Below are positions 8,241 to 15,076 of a stretch of DNA of 23,163 nt, piece by piece. A program made the position numbers and the translations under genes. The notes under the pieces were generated by a model. That model saw nothing but the letters and a program-made list of their open reading frames with translations, ran no database searches and was not told the DNA's origin. Each line of letters opens with the position of its first letter. The first letter of the stretch is position 1. Location of the stretch: positions 1-23,163 of the forward strand of contig JBKJQQ010000141.1 of assembly GCA_046593875.1 (NCBI GenBank), in the 5' to 3' direction. This DNA comes from SCTD01 sp046593875. Its GTDB lineage: Bacteria; Actinomycetota; Actinomycetes; Mycobacteriales; SCTD01.

Positions 8241-8873
8241 TCACAGCCCCAGCGTCAGCACGGTGTCGGAGCGCTCGACGTCGGCCTTGGCGGGCGCGGT
8301 CCCGAGCAGCCGGTCGGCGCTGATTCGGCTCACACCGAACCAGTAGCGCTCGTTGCGGTAGTGGTGCAGGCGGTGGTGGACGTAGAGCCGACGGTACGCC
8401 GCGCGGCGTGGCTTGTAGTCGGTGTGGATGAGGAAGTGCACCCACTCGTAGGCCAGCGACGTGGCCGCGACGGCGGCGACGAGGGCCCAACGGGTCGCCG
8501 CGCCGGGGAGCACCAGGCAGAGGGCACCGACGACCACCGCGCCGGCGAGGTGTCCGCGCAGCGGGATGAGCAGGATGTCGAGGTCGCGCGGCACCGCGTG
8601 GTGGGCCCGGTGCTTGCGCGCCTGGTAGAGGTCGACGGTGCGGCCCGCGACGGTGAACGGTCGCGCATGCAGGACGAGCACGTGCAGGACCCACTCCACG
8701 AACGGCTGCGCCGCGAGCACCGCGGCGACGACGACGACCTGGCCGGCGGTGGGGCCGGCGACGGCGGCACCCACCAGACCGACGGCGAGGGCGAGAGCGA
8801 GCGCCCACGGCGACCCGTGGCCGGCGAAGCGGCGCGCGGCCTGGCCAAGAGTCCGGACGTCGTCATCGGGCAT
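8241..8873 (-). CDS. Sterol desaturase / fatty acid hydroxylase superfamily membrane enzyme
   Basis: The product from the ATG at 8873 is 210 aa, with about four hydrophobic segments. It carries the histidine clusters of the di-iron membrane hydroxylases in order: HVLVLH, HRAHH, HFLIH and HHRLHH, the last followed by YRNERYWFGVS. The C-terminal DRLLGTAP is also typical. Family members hydroxylate or desaturate sterols, carotenoids (beta-carotene hydroxylase-like) or fatty acyl chains, including ceramide alkyl chains, using oxygen. The substrate here is unknown, although bacterial short members often resemble carotenoid or fatty acid hydroxylases. An upstream in-frame TTG (8909) is rejected because a TAGGGT -10 element lies 7 nt before the ATG, so the transcript probably begins at this codon. 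It is divergent from a TetR remnant, which may once have controlled it. Confidence 0.88.
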   Translation of the reverse strand: MPDDDVRTLGQAARRFAGHGSPWALALALAVGLVGAAVAGPTAGQVVVVAAVLAAQPFVEWVLHVLVLHARPFTVAGRTVDLYQARKHRAHHAVPRDLDILLIPLRGHLAGAVVVGALCLVLPGAATRWALVAAVAATSLAYEWVHFLIHTDYKPRRAAYRRLYVHHRLHHYRNERYWFGVSRISADRLLGTAPAKADVERSDTVLTLGL

Positions 8874-8880
8874 GAGCCGG

Positions 8881-8909
8881 ACCCTAGAGTTAGTTCGAAA
8901 ATTCGACAA
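8881..8909 (-). promoter_or_regulatory. Leaderless-type promoter of the sterol desaturase-family gene
   Basis: On the minus strand, TTGTCG (8909-8904) and TAGGGT (8886-8881) are separated by 17 nt. The TANNNT -10 element is followed by exactly 7 nt and then the ATG at 8873, the arrangement of leaderless actinobacterial mRNAs. No ribosome-binding site precedes that ATG, which agrees. The region is locally AT-rich compared with its surroundings. Confidence 0.55.
8895..8906. promoter_or_regulatory. Palindrome TCGAA-AA-TTCGA within the promoter spacer
   Basis: This 12-bp inverted repeat has 5-bp arms and a 2-nt centre and lies between the -35 and -10 elements of the desaturase-family promoter, with its last bases overlapping the -35. 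A protein bound there would block transcription. It is also in the intergenic region shared with the TetR remnant, the usual place for a TetR operator. It is not an SOS box: the CGAAC-N4-GTTYG pattern is absent. Confidence 0.45.
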
Positions 8910-8943
8910 ATCTTATTATCAAAGAGCGCGCTACCGCCCTGCC

Positions 8944-9239
8944 ATGACCGGCCCCGCGTCCCTGCCCCTGCCCCCGGGACACACCTACGCCGGGCAGCGG
9001 CCGGACGAGCGACGCACGGCGCGCCACCAGTCCCTGGTCGACGCCGGGCTCGAGATCTTCGGGACCACGGGCTTCGACGACGCGACCATCGGCCCGTCTG
9101 CGCCACAGCCAAGGTGGGAACCCGCGCGTTCTACGAGCTGCTCGCGTCGCGCGAGGCGCTCCTGCTCGACGTCGGCCAGGTCGGCGCGTCGTGCCGCAGT
9201 CGTGACGCGTCACAACGGCTGCGCCTCGGCTTCGTAGCC
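8944..9239 (+). pseudogene. TetR-family regulator remnant, frameshifted and truncated
   Basis: From the ATG the first 50 residues read MTGPASLPLPPGHTYAGQRP, then DERRTARHQSLVDAGLEIFGTTGFDDATIG, the start of a TetR DNA-binding domain. The continuation VCATAKVGTRAFYELLASREALLLDV, the recognition helix and following helix, is read only in another frame. One base appears to be missing at about 9093-9096. After about position 9175 no TetR ligand-binding domain follows in any frame; the ceramidase-like gene starts at 9284. A TetR protein is usually about 190-220 aa, so more than half is lost. The frameshift alone could be a sequencing error, but the truncation could not. It diverges from the sterol desaturase-family gene, whose promoter contains a palindrome, so it is probably the decayed local repressor (inference). 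Confidence 0.72.
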
Positions 9240-9283
9240 GGTCTAGCGGGAGGAACGCGCAGCACCGTCGAAACAACACCGGC

Positions 9284-12031
9284 ATGCGCCTGCGCCGTCT
9301 GCCCGCCCTGCTCTCCGCCGTTGCGCTCGTCGTGGCGGGGGTCGCCGTCCCCACGGTGGCCGCGGCGAAGGGCGGCCCGTCGGACAAGACCATCCGCGCC
9401 GGTGTCGGCATCGCGGACGCGACCTGGAACGTCGGCGCGGCCGCGGGCCAGTACGCCAAGCCGAGCTCCCTGGGGCAGAACCTGGCCGGGGGCGGCGAGG
9501 TCGACCCGCACGCGTTCTCCACCACCAAGGAGAAGAGCTACGGCACCCACTCCCGGCTGTCCGTGCGGGCCATCGTCGTCGAGGGCCTGGATGGCGAGCG
9601 GGTCGCGCTGCTCAAGAGCGACAACTACCTCGCGCAGGACCTGCTGCTGCGCCGCGCCGGGCAGCTGCTGGCCGCCGCCGGCAGCCAGGTCGGCTACGCC
9701 GACATCCTGCACACCGCGTCGCACAACCACTCCTCGCCGTACTACACGACGAGCTCACCGGGCGTGTTCGTCTTCCAGGACGTGTTCGACCAGCGGATGT
9801 TCGAGTACCAGGCGCGGGCGATCCGCGACGCCATCGTGGACGCCGAGCAGGACCTGCAGCCGGCGTCGATGGCCGCCACGACCGTGCCGTTCAGCGAGAT
9901 GAAGGGCAACGTCGTCGGGCCGGCCACCGCCGACGACGGCTCGCCCGCCGGCTACCCGCGCGAGTTCGGCGACACCGGGCTGGTCGTCATGCGCTTCGAC
10001 GCCCTGAAGGCGCGCAAGGGGAAGCTCACGAAGAGCGACCCGATCGCGGTCTGGATGAACTTCGGCGAGCACCCGGAGAGCCTGGACGGCTACGGGCTCA
10101 CGACCAGCGACTTCCTCGGCCCCCTGGAGCGCATCGTCGAGCGCACCGTCGGTGCCCCGCTGGTCTTCAGCCAGGGCGACGTCGGCTCCGCCGAGGGCCC
10201 GTACGAGCGCCCCGAGGCCGACCCCGCCACGACCTCCGACGGCGGCGTCCGGGCCTTCGCGCACGCCGGCTACGCCCAGCTGGAGCGCGGCGCGCAGCTC
10301 ATGGCCGACGCCGTTGTGAAGGGCTTCGAGCAGGCCGCGGGCGACGCCGCCCAGGTGCCGACCTCCAGCGCCTTCGAGGTCGCGGGCGTGACCGCGTGGG
10401 TGCCCGGCCCGCTGTCGCACCCGTACCCCAGCGTCGGCAACTGCCGCACCGACCCGACGCTGGCCGGCAACCCCGGCGTCGGCGTGGCGCCGGACTGCGA
10501 GCGCGGCGGGGCCCCCGCCAACCCGGTGACCTCCAACCTGGACCTGCACGGCCTGCCCGTCCCAGACCAGTACGGCGCCGCGGGCTACCCCGCCGTCGAG
10601 GAGAACACCCGCCTCAAGCTGCAGGTCTTCCGCTTCGGCGAGGTGCTGCTGGCCTCGTGCGCCTGCGAGGCGCAGGTCGACCTGATCCTCAACCTGGAGA
10701 GCCGCGCCAACGCGACCCAGGGCGACATCCTCGACGGCTACGACTGGAGCGGCTCCTGCACGCCCGCCGGCGCCGACTACACCTGCGACAGCAAGCCGGT
10801 GAAGAAGGCGGCGTACGACCGGATGCTCGCGCAGGTGCACAACGACGCGAAGGGCTGGGACGACCCGGCCTACGCGCCGTACGCCGAGAGCGAGCCGGCC
10901 GATCTCAGCAAGATCAAGGGCAACTTCACCAAGGAGGAGCTGTCGGCGGTGCAGGGCTACGCGCTGCCCGTCGGCATCGGTCACGCCGGTGACTACAACG
11001 GCTACACCGTGTCCTACCGCGAGTACCAGAGCCGCGACTCCTACCGCAAGGCGCTGACGACGTACGGCCCGCACACCGCGGACTACATGGTCACCCGCCT
11101 GGTCCGCGTCGCCGGCGCGCTCAAGGGCGGCCGCTCGCTGGCCGCTGAGATCAACGACCCGCAGGCGCAGGCCGACGAGGCCCGCCAGGAGGCCACCGCC
11201 CGCATCATCGGCGGCATCTCCGGCCCGGCCTACGACGCGTGGCGCGCCTCGCTGCCGGCCGACGTCGGCCCGGTCGCCGCGCTCACCCAGCCCACGAGCC
11301 TGGAGCGCTTCGGCGCAGCGACCTTCACCTGGCGCGGGGGCAGCAACGCCGTCGACAACCCGGTGGTCCGGGTCGAGCGCCAGGTCGACGGCGCGTGGGC
11401 CCCGTTCGCCGACATGTCCGGCGAGGTGCAGACCCAGGTGGCGTTCCCGAAGGGCGTCCGCGGCGTCGCCGACGCCCGCACCGGGCGCCAGGAGTGGATC
11501 TGGACGGCCGGCTTCGAGGCGTTCAGCGCCTTCCCGGCGCGCTTCGGCTCGACCCCGACCGGCACCTACCGCTTCGTCGTCGACGGCGTGTCCCGCACCA
11601 CCGGCAAGGACGCGGCGTACGCGCTGACCTCGCTGCCGTTCGAGGTCACGCCGTGGACCGGGGTGAAGGTGACGGACAGGCGGGTGGACGCCGCGGGCGA
11701 CGTGTCGTTCGTCGTGCCGGACAGCGACTACCCGAACAGCTACGCCTCGGCGTTCCGCACCATCAAGGACGACGGCCGGATCGCCGCGGGCACCAGCAAG
11801 CTCTGTCGTACGTGCTCGTTCCGGCCGTGGGCGTCCTCCGCGTCCGCCGCCTCGGCCGTGGTCACCGTGACGCGGGCCGACGGCAGCGTGGAGCAGGTCC
11901 CCGCGACCCTGGTCGGCGGCCGCTGGATCGCAGACACCTCCCTGCTGCCGGGTGACCGGGCCGTCGTGGCCGCCGGCGCCGTCCGGGACGCCTTCGGCGA
12001 GACGAACAGGGACGTCCTGACCCTGCAGTAG
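9284..12031 (+). CDS. Secreted neutral/alkaline ceramidase-like protein (first of a tandem pair)
   Basis: The 915-aa product has a Sec signal peptide (MRLRRLPALLSAVALVVAGVAVPTVAAA). The opening IRAGVGIADATWNVG, then VRAIVVEGLDGERVALLKSD and HTASHNHSSP (His143, His147, His149), follow the neutral/alkaline ceramidase N-terminal domain, where the xHxHS motif supplies zinc ligands. WMNFGEHPESL (His263) and VFSQGDVGSAEG near residue 300 correspond to the next zinc histidine and the catalytic loop region, although the family's NVGDVSPN serine loop is not conserved exactly. Residues from about 690 form beta-rich C-terminal domains. Ceramidases hydrolyse the N-acyl amide of ceramide; divergence means the substrate may be another N-acyl lipid or ester. 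ATG 9284 is the only in-frame start after upstream stops, and its ribosome site is poor; a GGGAGG lies 28-35 nt upstream. The gene is followed after 103 nt by a second member of the family. Confidence 0.75.
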   Translation: MRLRRLPALLSAVALVVAGVAVPTVAAAKGGPSDKTIRAGVGIADATWNVGAAAGQYAKPSSLGQNLAGGGEVDPHAFSTTKEKSYGTHSRLSVRAIVVEGLDGERVALLKSDNYLAQDLLLRRAGQLLAAAGSQVGYADILHTASHNHSSPYYTTSSPGVFVFQDVFDQRMFEYQARAIRDAIVDAEQDLQPASMAATTVPFSEMKGNVVGPATADDGSPAGYPREFGDTGLVVMRFDALKARKGKLTKSDPIAVWMNFGEHPESLDGYGLTTSDFLGPLERIVERTVGAPLVFSQGDVGSAEGPYERPEADPATTSDGGVRAFAHAGYAQLERGAQLMADAVVKGFEQAAGDAAQVPTSSAFEVAGVTAWVPGPLSHPYPSVGNCRTDPTLAGNPGVGVAPDCERGGAPANPVTSNLDLHGLPVPDQYGAAGYPAVEENTRLKLQVFRFGEVLLASCACEAQVDLILNLESRANATQGDILDGYDWSGSCTPAGADYTCDSKPVKKAAYDRMLAQVHNDAKGWDDPAYAPYAESEPADLSKIKGNFTKEELSAVQGYALPVGIGHAGDYNGYTVSYREYQSRDSYRKALTTYGPHTADYMVTRLVRVAGALKGGRSLAAEINDPQAQADEARQEATARIIGGISGPAYDAWRASLPADVGPVAALTQPTSLERFGAATFTWRGGSNAVDNPVVRVERQVDGAWAPFADMSGEVQTQVAFPKGVRGVADARTGRQEWIWTAGFEAFSAFPARFGSTPTGTYRFVVDGVSRTTGKDAAYALTSLPFEVTPWTGVKVTDRRVDAAGDVSFVVPDSDYPNSYASAFRTIKDDGRIAAGTSKLCRTCSFRPWASSASAASAVVTVTRADGSVEQVPATLVGGRWIADTSLLPGDRAVVAAGAVRDAFGETNRDVLTLQ

Positions 12032-12134
12032 TGCTGGGTCACAACCGCAGCGGCCCCGACTCGGACCCGCTCCAGCAGGGGCAGGCGGCTCCGGCGGCGA
12101 AACGTGTGGGCAACCCTCGACCCAGGAGCCCCTC

Positions 12135-13874
12135 GTGCGCACTGTCGTCCGCTCCACCCTGCTGGCCGGCATGACCGGAACGCTGATGGTGTCCGCTGCC
12201 TGGGCCGGCATCGGCATCGCGCCGGTCCCCGTCCCCGTCCCGCTCCCGGCCGCCCCCGGCGTGGCCGGTGCGCAGACCGCCGCCGTGACCGGGGACACCG
12301 CTCCCACCGCGACCGCGGTCAACCCGGTGACCCTGGGCGCGGGTCAGCTGCTGGTCGGAGCGGCCAAGACCTCGATGAACCCGGACCCGGAGTCCATGAA
12401 GGCCCGGTTCCCCAACGCGCGCTGGGAGACCGACCCGGCCAAGTGCAAGACGCTGGCGCCGGCGTGGTTCCAGGACCTCCCGAAGGCTGCCGTCAACGCC
12501 ATGGACGGCATCGCCAACCCGGGCTCGGTCTGGCCGGAGAACCCGAGCTGCATCTACCAGGGCGGCTTCGGCCTCGGCCCGATGAACCCGGTCACGTCCT
12601 ACGACCCGGAGTTCGGCCTCTGGGTCCGCAGCATGGCCTTCAGCGACGGCAAGCAGACCCTCGTCACAACCGTGATCGACGGTGAGGGCTGGCTGTGGGA
12701 CTACCGCAGCAAGTGCACCGACTGCGGGGCCAAGCAGATCAACGCCGCCCTGGCCGCTGACCCCGACCTCAAGGCGCGCGGCGTGACGGCGGCCTCGCAC
12801 GTCCTGCACGCCACCCACTCGCACGCCTCGCCCGACTTCATCGGCGGCTGGGGCTTCGTGCCGAACTGGTACATGGCCCAGATCACCGACGCCATCAAGA
12901 GCACCGCCAAGCAGGCCGTCATGCAGATGGAGGCCGCCACGCTGGAGGTCGGCGAGGAGGAGGCCCGCGCGCACAACTCCGAGCGTCGCGACACCTACCG
13001 CTCCGCCGAGGAGGCGTCGATGAGCTGGGTGCGCGCCGTCGCCGTCGAGCAGACCGCCCCGCCCTCCCCGGGCCCCGGCCGCAGCGACGCGGCCCCGGGC
13101 ATGCCGGCCCCGTCGCCCACCGCGACCACCGCCGCCGACGGCCCCCGCGTGATCGCCACCCTGGGCGCGTACGCCGCGCACCCGGTCACCTACGGCACCA
13201 ACGGCGGCGTCGCCCACCCGGACTGGCTGGGCCTGTACAACAAGCGGCTCGAGGAGCGCTTCGGCGGCATCGGCCTGCACTTCATGACCGGCCTGGGCAA
13301 CCTGACCGGAGCCAACAAGACCACCGGCGCCAAGCTCGTCGACCTGATCCCGGCCGTCGGCGGCGGCCGGCCCGTCGACGACACAACCGTCAAGGTCGCC
13401 TCGATCACGGCCACCTCCGCGCTCACCAACGTGCCGCTGAGCGCGCTCGGGACGCCCGGCCTGTTCGACCGCAAGTTCGACGCCAAGCCGGCAGTCGTGA
13501 ACACCGGCGAGAACCCGAAGGCGCCGTGCGCCTCGGCCTCCGCGCAGTCGGTGGAGCTGCCGGCCACCGCGGCCCGGATCGGCAACGACATCGTCTTCAC
13601 GGCGGCGCCCGGGGAGGTGTTCGCCAACTACACGAACACCGTCAAGGAGAAGAACCCAGGCCGGATCACGTTCCCGCTGGCGCAGGCCAACGACGCGCTC
13701 GGCTACATGCCGCAGAGCTTCGAGATCAACCCGGTCGGCCAGCAGGGGCTGGGCTTCGCGGCCGGCGGCGTCGTCTTCGTCAACTACGAGGACAGCTACG
13801 CGATCGACCGCTGCACCGGCGACCTCATGCTCGAGGAGACGCTCAAGCTGCTCAACACGGTCAAGGCGCCGTAG
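12135..13874 (+). CDS. Secreted neutral/alkaline ceramidase-like protein (second of a tandem pair)
   Basis: The 579-aa product starts at a GTG with AGGAG six nt upstream. The signal peptide (VVRSTLLAGMTGTLMVSAAWA) is followed by a proline/valine repeat (PVPVPVPLPAAP) that looks like a cell-surface spacer. LLVGAAKTSMNP opens the domain; HVLHATHSHASPD (His228, His230) is the zinc motif, and AAHPVTYG (His349), GVAHPDWLG and FMTGLGNLTGANK follow in the order of the ceramidase family. Between the strand ending at WVRAVAVE and GPRVIATLGAYAAHP lies a 30-residue Pro/Ser/Ala/Thr-rich insert (about 310-340), an unusual linker inside the catalytic fold. The C-terminal Ig-like domain of classical ceramidases seems short or absent. 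It is probably co-transcribed with the larger relative upstream; the two share architecture but little identity, so they are old duplicates or independent recruits. Substrate unknown. Confidence 0.72.
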   Translation: MRTVVRSTLLAGMTGTLMVSAAWAGIGIAPVPVPVPLPAAPGVAGAQTAAVTGDTAPTATAVNPVTLGAGQLLVGAAKTSMNPDPESMKARFPNARWETDPAKCKTLAPAWFQDLPKAAVNAMDGIANPGSVWPENPSCIYQGGFGLGPMNPVTSYDPEFGLWVRSMAFSDGKQTLVTTVIDGEGWLWDYRSKCTDCGAKQINAALAADPDLKARGVTAASHVLHATHSHASPDFIGGWGFVPNWYMAQITDAIKSTAKQAVMQMEAATLEVGEEEARAHNSERRDTYRSAEEASMSWVRAVAVEQTAPPSPGPGRSDAAPGMPAPSPTATTAADGPRVIATLGAYAAHPVTYGTNGGVAHPDWLGLYNKRLEERFGGIGLHFMTGLGNLTGANKTTGAKLVDLIPAVGGGRPVDDTTVKVASITATSALTNVPLSALGTPGLFDRKFDAKPAVVNTGENPKAPCASASAQSVELPATAARIGNDIVFTAAPGEVFANYTNTVKEKNPGRITFPLAQANDALGYMPQSFEINPVGQQGLGFAAGGVVFVNYEDSYAIDRCTGDLMLEETLKLLNTVKAP

Positions 13875-13898
13875 CTCGGCCCGACCCTCTCGCCGCTC

Positions 13899-13942
13899 CA
13901 TGATCACGTGCGACACGCCGCGGCGTGCCGCACGTGATCATG
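13899..13942. repeat. 44-bp near-perfect palindrome between convergent genes
   Basis: The left arm (CATGATCACGTGCG, then ACACGCCG) and the right arm (CGGCGTGC, then CGCACGTGATCATG) are complementary over 22 bp with a single mismatch. On the minus-strand RNA that mismatch is a G-U pair, so the stem is complete. There is no T-run. It lies 25 nt after the stop of the ceramidase-like gene and contains the stop codon (13938-13940) of the convergent AbiEi-like gene. It could be a bidirectional transcription stop, a DNA-binding palindrome, or one copy of a dispersed intergenic repeat family; other copies cannot be tested within this window. Confidence 0.85.
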
Positions 13943-14945
13943 CGCTTTCGCGGCGGGGCCGGGCGGTCATGTCGGCGACGGCTCGCCCGTGCTGCTCGAC
14001 CACCCGGCGGACGAAGGCCTGCTGGTCGTGACGCAGCTCGAACCAGGTGACCCGCTCCGTCGTCCAGCCCAGGGCCTCGGCCACCCGGTCGCGACGACGG
14101 TCCTTGGCGACCATCTGCGCGCCGGCGTGGCCGCGCTTGCCGTCGGCCTCCACCGCGAACCGCACGGCCCGATCACCGAGGTCGAAGCGCGCCACGAGCC
14201 GCGCCGCGTGGTCGAACAGCTCGACCTGAGGCTCCAGCCCCGGAAGCAGCGGCTGCAGCAGGAGCCGCGCCAGGGTCTCTGCCGGCGACTCCGCCCGACC
14301 GTCGGCGACGGCCGACGCCGTCCGGAGCGCCGGCGCGCCGAGCTGCCCCCTGCGCCCGGCGTGCGACGTGATGTCGCTGAGCGCGACCTGGTCCCGGTGC
14401 AGCGCACCGTCGACCGCGCAGACCAGCGCCTCGTGCGACAGCACGCGGGCGACGTCGAGCAGCGTGCGTGCCGGCGTGGTCAGCCAGAGACCGCTGTCCA
14501 GCCGCATGACGTCGCCGCGCCGGACCGGAGCGCAGGTGGGGCGCAGGGTGCGTCCGGTACAGGTCTGAGGCGGCAGCCGTCGGCCGACGGTGACGTCGTC
14601 GAGCAGGTGCTCCCGGGCGCCGGTGGCGAGGTCGTCGTCGATCAGCGCAAAGCCCCACACCCGCGCTGCGGTCCGGCCGCTGGCCACCGCCCGCAGGACG
14701 TCGCGCCCGCTCCCGTCCTTCGCCGGCACGGGCTGGTCGGCGCCGCCGGTGGCGAGCACCGCAGCGATCCCCCGCTGCTCGGGCGACGGGGCGAACCCGC
14801 CGTCGGCGTAGACGCCGCGCCAGAGCACCTGCCAGATGCCTGCGCGAACCATCTCGTCGATCTGCCTTGGGCCGAGCAGTCGCAGCGCCTGCCCGCGAGT
14901 CCATACGCCGCTCGTCCCGTCGCCGAGGCTGCTGAGGTCGGTCAT
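13938..14945 (-). CDS. AbiEi-antitoxin-like wHTH protein with DUF559/Vsr-like nuclease domain
   Basis: The 335-aa protein has an N-terminal winged-helix segment (VWTRGQALRLLGPRQIDEMVRAGIWQVLWRGVYAD, residues 13-47) of the type found in AbiEi family antitoxins. The middle contains the TTPARTLLDVARV motif common in these proteins. The C-terminal part (LVARFDLGDRAVRFAVEADGK, then RRRDRVAEALGW and VTWFELR) follows the DUF559/Vsr-like restriction-endonuclease fold, with Asp in FDLGD and the E-x-D-G-K motif in place of PD-(D/E)xK. No AbiEii-type nucleotidyltransferase toxin lies next to it, so it is not a two-gene toxin-antitoxin system here. Such orphan proteins are very common in actinobacteria and their role is unknown. 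No ribosome site was recognised upstream of the ATG. The stop codon lies in the 44-bp palindrome. Confidence 0.75.
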   Translation of the reverse strand: MTDLSSLGDGTSGVWTRGQALRLLGPRQIDEMVRAGIWQVLWRGVYADGGFAPSPEQRGIAAVLATGGADQPVPAKDGSGRDVLRAVASGRTAARVWGFALIDDDLATGAREHLLDDVTVGRRLPPQTCTGRTLRPTCAPVRRGDVMRLDSGLWLTTPARTLLDVARVLSHEALVCAVDGALHRDQVALSDITSHAGRRGQLGAPALRTASAVADGRAESPAETLARLLLQPLLPGLEPQVELFDHAARLVARFDLGDRAVRFAVEADGKRGHAGAQMVAKDRRRDRVAEALGWTTERVTWFELRHDQQAFVRRVVEQHGRAVADMTARPRRESA

Positions 14946-15076
14946 CCGGCGAGGCTGCGGCGCCCAGGGGCCCACGACCACTGCCCGAGCGACATCTGTG
15001 GATGCCGAGCGGCTCCCCTCTGGGTGCGAGCGTGTCGACCGAGGCGCCGGGGGCAACGTCCGGGCCGTGGGCGGGC

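Noticed and set aside
8874..8909. TTG start giving a longer desaturase-family protein
   Set aside because: It would place the -10 element and palindrome inside the coding region; the leaderless arrangement supports the ATG at 8873.
13938..14945. Two-gene type IV toxin-antitoxin system
   Set aside because: Only the AbiEi-like part is present; neither neighbour resembles an AbiEii nucleotidyltransferase.
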